Of a stretch of DNA of 64,000 nt, positions 27,601-39,600 are shown piece after piece. Position numbers and translations under genes: made by a program. This stretch comes from Micromussa lordhowensis (Eukaryota; Cnidaria; Anthozoa; Scleractinia; Lobophylliidae): contig OZ026603.1 in assembly GCA_964020085.1 (NCBI GenBank), positions 33,617,506 through 33,681,505 on the forward strand. Reading direction: 5' to 3'. The stretch's first letter is position 1. Every line of letters begins with the position of its first letter. The notes under the pieces are model-generated. The model did no database searches and had not been told where the DNA came from. It saw only the letters and a list, made by a program, of their open reading frames with translations.

Positions 27601-30600
27601 TCACAATTAGCCGCCAATCAGAAGCCGAGTCTACTGCCATGATATCATTCGATATCAAGGGCTCCTGCACAGACCTTATATGGTCAGATGTTTGGCAATT
27701 TCAGCTAAGTGTGGTAAATACCTAATCAAGCCGTTTTTCAGCGACATATCTTGGCTCGATTACGTACAAACATGAAACATGAAAACAGAGGCATTGCATT
27801 GCCTAGGTCTCATTCTACGTTAATTGCACAAAAATTCGGACGATTTTCATTTCGAACAAAAAAAGGGTCCCAAAATAAAACCGTCCGAAATTTTTAAGTG
27901 TCCGAAATATTTACAGTACAGGTACAAAACTTTTGGGAGGCGCGGTGGCCTCATGGTTAGTGCGCTCGACTCCGGAGCGAGCGGTCCGGGTTCGAGCCCT
28001 GGCCGGGTACAGTGTGTTGTGTTCTTGGGCAAGACACTTTACTCTCACAGTGCCTCTCTCCATCCAGGTGTATAAATGGGTACCTACTATTTGTTGGGGA
28101 AACCTAACTAAATTGCGGGGGAGTGACCTGCGATGGACTAGCATCTCGTCCAGGGGAAGTAGAAATACTTCTAGCCGCTTCATGCTACAGAAACCGGGAT
28201 AAGCTCCGGCAGCTATGAGCCAGCCTTGGCTCCAAGGCCTCACTATAAAACTTTTAAATAGCGCAAAAGCTCTTAGTCTCTTTTATGGAGCGAACTCTAC
28301 TTGAGGCACGGCTGGAGATATGTAATGGCTTGATAGAATATGTTGTTTTACTTACCTTTCAGGACATCGGCAAGCGTCAGTAATCAATCGGCCGACCTCT
28401 TCAGATAGAGTCAACTGGTGACAAGAAATGAGGAAAATACTGAGATCGATCGATATCAAAAAAAGACACTAACATTGGAATCGATGACTTATGATTCTAG
28501 GGCACTTATAACATAAGGAATTGCAATTGTATTGGGTATCAGCTCGCTTTACCTGATCTTGTGCTATCCAGTGAGTGAGGAGATCTTTTCTTCCTATAAA
28601 AATGTAAAACAAGACAAAAACAATTTTTCCATCAAAACGGTAAACACAAGTAATAGTTATTCAATCCTAGTTTCTTCAAGTTATCTGGCAGGCGAGTTTG
28701 AGAGATGGTTTCCATAGAAATACCCTCCAACCCAAGTATATTACCATAACAAATTAAAATGAAAAGACCCATTTTGATTAGTTTACGCACCTTTCTCTAA
28801 GACACATTTCACACACTCTATAGTTTCCCACTCTAAGGGTTTCTTGCAACCAGTAGCAACAGTGGGAAGAAGAGCTTCCCAATACGCTACCAAAACACAA
28901 CTGAAAAATACGAAACAAACTGAGCTCGTTATAAAAGGTGTTGATATTCAATACAGAGAACATTGCCTCTCTATGCTGCGCTGTAACTCCTTAAACTAAT
29001 AACATGAGGAATGGTCAACTGTGTCGTGTTCGCGTTAAGTTCCTTTTGAGTTTATCAACCGCCAAAGACTTGAGAAGGCAACATCTTGTGACTAGGACAG
29101 GTTTCATCTTTCATCTTTTACTGCGCCTTTCAACAACATGCGGACTCCAACATTCAAAGCTCAACGGACAAATGCGTTTTTATTGCCGAGCGCGCGGTAA
29201 TCAAATCAAATCGTTGAGCACAGTTCAGATAACATAGTCCGAAGCTGGGAGGAACATTTCATTGACGGTAGCGAAAACGCATTTGTCGGTTGAGCTTTGA
29301 ATTTTAGAGTCCGCATGTTATTGAAAGGCGCAGTAAATGTCATCTTTCATCTATCTTGTTTGTTTGTTTGCATACGTTAATCCGGGTATGCTTACAATGA
29401 TATATTTGTTAGTTATCAGGTATGTATATTGCTGTTACTAAAAGAGAAGCAAATTTATGGCATAATGATTTTACCTGCCGCTATGGGCTGCATCGTATTC
29501 TTTAAACTTCTCGAGAGTTTCCATTGTCCTTAAAACTCCCTTTAATTAGAAAGGTTATAAAGGAAATTGAGCGAGTAGATGCGTCACCAGCCAGCCAGCC
29601 AGCCAGTCAGTCATTTAGACGGCCAGTCCGTAAGTCCCTCATTCCGTGAGTCAATCAGTCAGTTGGTCAGTAAGCCATCAAGCCAGCAAGCTGGCTAGCC
29701 AGTCAGTCGCCAAGTTAGTACTGAAGTGTAAACTTAAAATAAAAATACTTTGCGAGGGCAAAACGTCACAGCGATTTATTAGTTAATTAGTTCATAATTT
29801 GTAGACTAATTAACCTTGTACTCCTGTATGAAAAATGTTACCATATACCATTAGAAAGGTTATAAAGGAAATTGAGCGGTTAGATGCGTCACCAGCCAGC
29901 CAGCCAGCCAGTCAGTCATTTAGACGGCCAGTCCGTAAGTCCCTCAGTCCCTCATTCCGTGAGTCAATCAGTCAGTTGGTCAGTAAGCCATCAAGCCAGC
30001 AAGCTGGCTAGCCAGTCAGTCGCCAAGTTAGTACTGAAGTGTAAACTTAAAATAAAAATACTTTGCGAGGGCAAAACGTCACAGCGATTTATTAGTTAAT
30101 TAGTTCATAATTTGTAGACTAATTAACCTTGTACTCCTGTATGAAAAATGTTACCATATACATGTTGTCGTCAAATAAAATTTGCTATGGAAATTCACTC
30201 GTGCGCAATGAGTTCTGCAATCTACTTTAATCAAAGTGTTAATGTTGTTTACCTTTGGTGAATGTGCAGCTAGTAAAGCAGCATGTTCAACTTTTCCCGC
30301 CTCAAACAACTGAAAAGAAAACACCCTTATATTGATGGAAATGGTATGCTTAATTATCACCAAAATAAAACAGCGTCGCCTATTGGTATCTTGTATGAAT
30401 TGATAACACCCCAGCTATTTTCATTTCCAAAAACGAAGTCCAAAAAAAGGATATAACCTCTCTTGAACTTTATTTTCGAAAATAATTGAGTAAAATAAAG
30501 ACCGAAAACATCCCTGCCTACCAACCTCAAAGAAGTTTTCAATGTATTCAAGAATAAACTCCGCCTCTCTGTCTTTGGTTGGATCCTGGAAGATAAAGAA

Positions 30601-33600
30601 AACGTAGGAAAGAGAACATTAAATAGCTTTTTTGCCATTATGAATGTTTCGTCAATACAATGAATTATTAACTTGATTTCCTGATTGACTTTGACTGACT
30701 GAGTTATGTAATTAAGCCAGTTTTCAGTTCAGATATTTTAGATTCGAGGATACGTGTATGTTTTTGCTGACCTGTCTCGCTGACCCGTTTTCTGTTATAC
30801 TCTGACCTGTTTTATCTGTTGCTGACCTGTACACCGTGTTACAGTCCTACTAGACAACGTCAAAGAAGTAAGTTCTCAGTGTTGTAATTCTAGCTAATAG
30901 TTTTACTCCTGTGTTTATGTACCGATGGATTCCGTTCAGTTTCTCAAATGGATTTCTTTCTTTTCTTTAGATCGAATAATACTATATTGGAATAAATTAT
31001 ACGATTTGCGTAACCTAGTTGGATTGCCTGTTTGGTTTTATTGGACCAATGAAAGAAGGGTAAATAAATAAGTTGAGGTAATTCCCCTGAAATTGATGAA
31101 ATTGTTCTACTATCAAACTTTTTTTGAAACTTGGCTTGATATGACCATCAAAAATATGCAATAAAAAACTGGGGCCACCGTGCTTGTTTACGCGTCAGGA
31201 GGCTCTTAAAATGGGGTATTTTTTCTGGTTGCGCGTTAAAAATCCGAATCATCTTCATACAGAATTAAGTCTTCATTACTCGAAAGACAACATTTGATTT
31301 TGAAAGTAAAGCTTATAAAGCATAAGTAGTATTGCTTCATTTAAGCCGTTTTTGATTGCCTGGTTGCGGGAATATTGCACTTTTTCGGACAGTTCCGTGG
31401 TTAGCTTGAAGTAACGGCCTTGCCCAAAATACACCCAGTATGGAACTATTTTGCAAAAAAAAAGATCATGTTCTACTATCAAACTTTTTTCCTTCTTCAA
31501 ATGTGTTCTTCATTAGACTGTTCTTAGCAAAAACCCCCCAAAAAATCGGGGATCACCGTGCTCATTTAATAGAAAAGGAGCATTAATTTCGCTATCGAGC
31601 TTAGTTTGAGGGAAATCTCTTAGGGATGCGCAATGTAATACTAAGGAATTACCTTAATTCGTGCGATAATTCTCTATGATAGCTAGCTTCAAACGTCACT
31701 CTAAAGCTCTTTTACATTAGCTGCCATAGACTTGGAAGCTAAAAAGGCACCAATGAAGTAAAATGGGACGAAGATAGAAAACGTACGCCAAACTGAAACA
31801 CCAAGTCATGAGCTTGCATGCATTGCATCTATAGTAAACGGTTAGACGGCAAACAATTTGTAAGGAATATCAAAGGACAGTTAACTTACATCATCCTCCG
31901 CCATGATGGGGTAAGGTGACGCAGCCATCTGATTTCCTTCTCCGTCAATGTAGGCGTATTGTTTGTCCTTTTTGTCCAGCTGTGCCTGCTCAGTTCTCTC
32001 TTCAAACATTTCATCTTCAATTAAAACATTCACAACCCTGGTCATGAGGAACGCTACAGTCACGTAAAATAGACTTTCTTCTAGCCACAACGTCGAGCAA
32101 GTTGTTCTTTCTAAAACTGTATAGCTGATGCGCATTAAGATGGACGCTGAAGTCTAATTACTCAGAAAAGGAAAACAAATTCCATGGGATTTCTAAGACA
32201 ATGCTATAACTCCAGGGCTGACTGGAGAAAGTGGTCCGCACATTGCCTTTATGCATTCATAATTCAGGTTCTCTTAATAATAATATAGTAATAATAACTT
32301 AATTTAAGTGTCGAATGTATCAAGCACTGTTGTGCTAATTGGGGAACACCGTAATTTATAATCCAAAACTTCGTCTCCAAGTTCGTTCGAGCCTTACTCA
32401 ACTGATAATCGTAGTAAATTGTGAAGTAACTGAAGCGAATTGGTCAGATTTGTCGCGATGTTTGTATATGCAAAGACTCGCTAACGACTGCACAAGAGCA
32501 ACCTCTTTTAGAAGCAAATGAACATCACAAGATTCCCGCTATTACCTGCCTCCTCCATCGTTCTGGTGGTCTCCCTCAAGGCTGCAGCGATCTTCCCAAC
32601 AATGCGGGAGCCTCGCTTTGTTTTGTTTTCCTAATACGTAACAGACATGAAGAGGCACCGAAATTAAGAATATACTACTGAAACTATAATAAACTAAACA
32701 TAACAATCCTGAAAAAAGCAAACATAAACATGTATAAACAGAAAAAGAACGGATGAATAAGTCAGTGAAAGCATGCACGCACGCACGAACGAACGAACGC
32801 ACGAATGAAACAACGAACGAACACACGAACGCATGAATGAATGACCGAACGAACGAACGAATCAATCAATCAATTTAATCAACCTTTATTTTGAAACGAA
32901 AGTTTTCAAAGCTACAAAGCTGGGGTCGTTTAGAAAGGATCTAAAGTGCTAATAGATGGATTCATAACAATTCAAAATTTATCTAAGATATTAGGATCAC
33001 AACAGATCGTAGACTTAATCAAACCCAATCACGTTCCTTGTTTGAGGTACGATTATCTGATTAGTTTGACATCGATTCATTTGTTAGTTAATTCGTCCTT
33101 TCTTTCTTTCTTTCGTTGAATGTATATTGTATATATCTTAGGTTTCAGATAGATTGTAAATTTTTATAATCACATTAAATCCTTTCGAAACGACCCCACA
33201 AGCTTTGTAGCTTTGGAAACTCTCGTTTTAAAATAAAGGTTGATTGATTGATTCATTCGTTCATTCGTTCGTTCGGTCATTCATTCATGCGTTCGTTCGT
33301 TCGTACGTGCGTGCGTGTGTTCGTTCGCTCCTTCATTCCTTCGTGCGTGCGTTTGTTCGTTCGTGCATTCGTGTTTGTTCGTTCGCTCCTTTGTTCGTTC
33401 GTACGTTTGTTCGTTCGTTCGTTCGTTCTTTCGGTCGTTCGTTCGTGCGTACGTTCGTGCGTGCGTACGTTTGTTCGTTCATGCGTGCGTGCGTTCACTG
33501 GCTTATTCATCCATTCTTTTTCTGTTTATACATGTTTACGTTTGCTTTTGTTCAGGATTGACATCCAAGAATTGACATCAGAATTGACATCCAAGGCATT

Positions 33601-36600
33601 CAGAAATCCCTCAGTATGACCCACCCAGACGCTGACTACCAAGGATTCCAACGCACTTACCATAACAACGAGGGACAGTTTTGTAGCTACTATTTTCAAC
33701 TTGAGCTCATCGCGTTTAGTCAAAAGGGCTTCTTTGACTACCTACAATCAACAAGAAGGTTGTAAGTGAAAGCTCTGATATTTCGAAATTGACCTGACGC
33801 AAAAACAGATCCTGCCTTCATCCCTTGTCAAGAACGTTCATAAAATCTAATTAATTCGTGCAAAATCAATTGCAGAGCAGACTGGAGACTCAACGTTAAA
33901 ACAATAGGGGTTTGGAGTGGTTTACACGAGCTCTAACACCTCCCAATCCCTCTCCCCCTGAGTGCCCCAGTGGTTCAAAACTCACCTCTCTTTCTTGAAG
34001 GCGATTGAAAAGCTGGCCTTTCATTTCTTTTGGAACAAACCTGCAGTCGGCAATGGGGATAAGAAATCTGTTACTAGCAATAAGTTAATGCGATACAGCA
34101 CGTTAATAGGGCGCCTATGTTATGCGCGCAGAATAGACTGGAGTATTTTTCATAACTCATATTAGATTTACCTGGTTTCGTTCTCATGTTTCACCATCGC
34201 CACTTTCGATTGCAGATCAGCTAACTAAAACGAAAGAAAACAGACGTAAGGTAGGTGTAAACATCGCCCACTGAGATCATAATTACCATTTTAAAATTGC
34301 ACAAAGTTATCAACCTAACGTTCATAACGGTAGATAAGCAACCGTAGCGAGTTTACTACAGCGCCTTTTTCAAGTTGATAGTCACTCGGTGTTTCACTTG
34401 CCCGTCAACGTAACACAGCAGTTCATAGAAGCCCTGATTTTTTTCAGGCTTCTTCTTTCCAGTTGTTTAAATTGGAAAATTCACTGCGAGGATCATTCTT
34501 AACTTTCATCTATAACCGCAGTTCAAATATATGAATTATTTCATATATACTTACATCATTTCACTCCTCACGGGAAGATATGAACTCAACAAATTGACCT
34601 CGCTCCCAATGTGTGGCTTCATAGCTCAGTTGGTAGAGCATCGCACCAGTATCGCGGAGGTCACGGGTTCGATTCCCGTTGAAGCCCTGATTTTTTTTTT
34701 CAGGCTTCTTCTTTCCAGTTGTTTAAATTGGAAAATTCACTGCGAGGATCATTCTTAACTTTCAGTTCATAGTTTCTTAAATGCAAACGAAGCACTTTAA
34801 GAAACACTTCTCTTTAAAATACCTTTGTAAAAGGCTTATTGGTGTTTGTCTGTCGTTTCAGGTTGTTTAGACCATTTCCGAGTTACCTAAAGCCTCTCTT
34901 TCAAAGCGAGGCCTGGTGCACAACCATTCATATGAAAATGAGTTTAATTTGCATGTGAATGAAATCTCATTTTCATATGAAAGGATGAGCACCAAGACTC
35001 GCTTTGAGAAAGAGGCTAAAGGTAATTCGGAAATGGCCTAATCAGGAGAAATTCACGATAACTTTTTTTGAAGTCATAATTGGAAAAACCAGTACACGCG
35101 GCAGAACAGAGAGCTCAAACTCAAAACTCAAGTGAGAGTTTTCTCGCAACAAGGAAATGCAACTTGGCGACAACTGCTTTGTAAATCTTGTCCTTGGTTA
35201 AACCAACAAACAAGATTTGTTACCTTTTTTGTCAGAAAGACGGTGTCTGTAAGTTGCTCCAAAGTCAGACTCGGCGAGAAGTACGAGCGTGAAGGATTAT
35301 TTGACTGATTCCGCAGTAGAAAGGCACCTGGTAACCACAGATAACAAGACTCAGTGAGACGTGTACAATAAAACTAAAAGGAGAGAAATAACGGGATCTG
35401 AAGGAATGCATTTGTAAACCTTTCCGTTTAGCGTGGTTAATAAAAAAATTATAATTTCCCTCAATTCATAACAAATTCAAGCATAATAATATAATAATAA
35501 TAATACTCGAATATTTATCCAGGATAACCCTTCAGTACAAAGTTTTGTTATCAACGGGAAGGTCAGCAGTCAGCAAACGCAACTTAGAACTTAATTCAAC
35601 TATAAATGCAAGGCACATAACAGAAGCTGCACGCGAAACAGTAAAGAAGCTCTGATGCCGACCTAAGAACTTGTATTTCACAAGTAATCAACAACCCTGG
35701 TTGTTGTTTTTTTCTTTCCAACCTTTTCGCAGTAAAACAACCCACGGCAAGAACATTTGCAAAATTTAATAGTGCATGCACCAAATGAACACAGAAGGCA
35801 CCAGGCACCCTTCAGTTATCCCAACATTTTGCATAACTCAACAGTAAATCAGCACTGTGCTGCTTAGTGTTTCGTCAAATATACCTGGCGATGCATAGCT
35901 GACTGAGTTGCGATAACTGGAACTGTTCTGTTTGAATGATATTCTAACAAATAAAAGCAACACAGAAAAGCATCAGTTAATTTTTACATTCCCTATCGGC
36001 TCTCAACGACTCCCAGAAAGGCAAAAAAGGAAAAAAAGGACATTTGACATTCGATTACTGAGCCATTAATTTTCTTTATCACTTTCCACAATCTAATTGA
36101 AAACCGCCCTATTCGTCGATGCAAATTTAATAGTTAGTACCTGCAGCAGTTATGGCACGGCTTGAAGTTACAGCCGTCTGATTTTGCGGCCATAACTTGA
36201 GATTTTCCCATTTTTCACTTCGATAAAGATCTACTTTGGGAAATAATGTACCGTGACTATAAAGAGCGCGTTAGTTTCTGGGTGCGGGTTACATGGAAAT
36301 TGGTGAGCGTTATACACATTTTTATTAAAGTTTTATTAGAATTATGGAATTATTTTACTAGAATTTTAAATTATTAGAATTGTGGAATTGTTAGAATTGT
36401 AGAATATTTCTGTACATATTTCTGTTTTCAGTGTTAACACGACCCCACAAGCAAACCTATTGCTCTAAACTAAATCGTGTGTAAAAGGATTTTTGTTGTT
36501 GTTGTGGTTGTTGTCTAGTTCTTATAGCAGGCGTTCTTTCCCTTCTTCCCCGGGTTTTTCTCATCTCAAATCCCTTCCCGTTTGCATGCGTCTACAACGC

Positions 36601-39600
36601 CGGCTGTCTAAGATATACTACTTACACGTACCTGCACGATGATTTCTCCAGCCTGAAACAAAAAAAAAAATGAACAAATTAAAAAACCAAGGATCTCTTC
36701 CGGTGACAAACATATGATTAACCACCCTTAAAGTTATAACAACCAACTGCAGAACCGAAATTTTAAGGTTTTTTTAAGCATACAAGATAGCGAAAATGCT
36801 GTGTGCGTGGCTCTAAGTTATATTGCATTGCAGTTAGTTTTTTAGTGTTATTCATGTAAGTTTGTTTGCTGTTTGAAGGCACGGATGTCATTTTTGGGAG
36901 ATTAGTCATCATTACTTGGTTAGCCTAGGTTACTCTGTCGATGAAACAAAAAACTGCGTGGGTGGGTGGGTCGTGGGTGGGTGTTTCGTGGGTCGTGGGT
37001 CGTGGGTCGTGGGTGGTGGGTCGTGGGTCGTGGGTCGTGGGTCGTGGGTCGTGTTTGCTTGAAGATAAAAAAAAAAGTATATTAGCTCCCTCAGTGCTCG
37101 GTCCAAATTTGCAATTGCCCGCTCACGAATTAATTTCCCCGAACTCCTCAGTTCTATGAAACGTTGAACAAAGGAAAACTGTCTCCCATTAACTATAAAC
37201 ATTTTTTCTTCTGGTCTGGCGAATAATTTTGGTAAACTTTAGCGAAAGTGTTCGAAAGTATACGTTTAACATTGGCGTGCGCGTTTGCCGAGAATGATTG
37301 CATTAATTAATATAGAAAAGTGTGTTTAACTTGCTTGTTTGTTTCCCAGAACTCACGTTAATGAAATAACAGCTTACATATAACGATCTACGGCTTTTTG
37401 TCGGCATTTCAAGTAAAAGAAAAGAACAAGTGATCAACTTTTGGAAAACACGAAAAAGTTGTGTCATGGCTGTAACCGAATTTTTGAGTCATTTTCCAGC
37501 AAACATGTCATGGGATTTTTGTCTTCATGTTTGGTCATGATTTATTTTATTAATATTGATTTCACGAAAGCTAAGGATCAGCCGACATGCATCCGCCTTG
37601 TAGCGACCGCGCGGTTGTTCGTTTGGTAGCGTGGGAATGCTCAAGTATGTTGGAGCATACGTAACGTCAAGTTCATAACTCAAAGTTTTTACAACATTAC
37701 AACCGCAGTTTGTTTGTTATTTTTAAAATAATAATAAACTGTGAACCACTGGCAGAATGTTAACGTAACATCTTTGGCACAATCCCTTAAGAGTCACTCA
37801 GTGTACATGCCAGAAAGAGATCGCGGACAAAACCGCTGTTGTGAGAGGGCATCGGAAACAGCGTAAAATTATGCATACATGACGTGTATATATGGGGGAC
37901 CCACGACCACACATGGGGGACCCACGACCCACGACCCACGACCCACGACCCACGACCTACCAACCCACGACCCACCCACCCACGCCGATTAGACAATCTC
38001 GGCCAGCGCGAGAGGTCGATACACTTGTTATAAAAATGTTACAATCTTCAACTTTTTCGCACCACTGTGATCTTTAAAAGTTCCCTGTGTCGGGGATTTG
38101 GCCGCTTTTTATCGTTTTCAGTGAAGCAAAAGCATCGCGAAGAACATGATCATTTAAGTGGTGTTTTTGGGCTATACTGAGCTTGCTCTCAGGAATAGCT
38201 TTCTCTCGACGCCGAACGATTCAAACGCATTGCGCACTCCGTTTACCACTGTAATTATAAACACCCTCGTTATTAGAGACAATCTTTTTTGTTCCAGCGA
38301 TACATTTTTTCTTAAAGTAGTGTCAAATTGTGGTGTGTAACTTAAAAACTGTTCTTTTTTGTCAACTTAATGCATCATGACGAATCGATGGCGAGGCGTG
38401 ACAAGACAAGGGATCGAGACAATAAAGCACATACACATACACACATGATACACACCTACCTCCCCCAAGTTTACCAGAAAATCGGATGAAATTCGAAAGA
38501 TGTGGAAATTCTAGGAGCAGAAATCTCACTTGTAAATTCGGTACTAGTAGTACGCATCAAGTCTAGAGTGTTAACAGCATCGAAAATGCGTTGATCGCTA
38601 GCCTGCGAACTATTTTTGGCTGTCGCTTGTCTACGCTGGCGGCACCAGTAGCAGCCGGAAATAGGTCTGCGTAGTCGATGGCCGGATATGTGAAACTGCT
38701 AAAACTGTTTGGATGAAAAGGAATTGATCGTAGCATCCGTTTGTTTTAATTATTCTGCAAGTTTTAGCAACGACGATTTCTCTTCGAGCCCATTGAGCCG
38801 CTAAATATACGAATTTTACCACTTAACGCGCATACAATATTCCTCGTTCTTTTACCCATTGCCGAGCCAAACGAGCCGCTAAATATATGAACCCAACACT
38901 TAACGCAATACAAATTGTTCCACTGCCGAGCCAAGCGAGCCGCTAAATATATGAACCAAACACTTAATGCGCATACAATTATTCCTCACTCTTTCATCCA
39001 CTGCCGAGCCAAACGAGCTGCTAAATATATCAGGGCTCAAAATAACGGCCGGTCACCGGACAATGTCCGGCCAAGATGACTATTTGTCCGGACAAAATTT
39101 GGGTTTGGCGGTCATTTTGACCGGTCAAGTACGCGGTTTCCAAATAATTCAATAGAATTTTTTTTTCCTTTATTTCCGGAAAATATAAACAGTGAGATAA
39201 TCGGCTTGTAGTTACAAAATAGGCGAATACCGGTTATGATCGTCGGTTTCGTTAATGCTGTGGCGTCTTAGCGGCTCGATAAAATAACACAGGAAACATC
39301 AACCTCTGTAAATACGCTAAACAGACTAGACAACAATGAACATCGCATCAATCAACGTCGCAGTTACAGATTTAATTGTCCTCGTTAGCGTTTCTTCAGT
39401 TTATTTCCTACATGCTGACCGAGCATGCTGAGCGGCGGAAGGCAGCGATCTTTCACTTGTAGGACGATCCTATGCAGCCCTATTAGTGTTTGGTAGAAAC
39501 TCGAAGTGTTTACAACCAAAATCGCATTCAGCGTAAGTGGTGAGTTAATAGACAATTATATGAAGGGTAACTACGATAAAATGAGCATTTCTAATAAAAT

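Noticed and set aside
29576..30100. CAGC/CAGT arrays as a possible CRISPR-like or satellite array
   Set aside because: The short units are degenerate tetranucleotides inside a simple 305-bp tandem duplication; no repeat-spacer structure.
33244..33619. Long Val/Arg/Ser/Phe-rich frames
   Set aside because: Pure translation of the TTCG microsatellite arm of the foldback.
35883..35935. Possible exon with CAG|gtatat donor
   Set aside because: Weak acceptor, and no frame fits the neighbouring phases or the family pattern.
36930..37202. Minus-strand frame with FVQRFIELRSSGKLIRER as a CLHC1 exon
   Set aside because: It looks coding in part, but no acceptor and donor pair gives the phase needed between 40989 and 36652, and it runs into the heptamer array.
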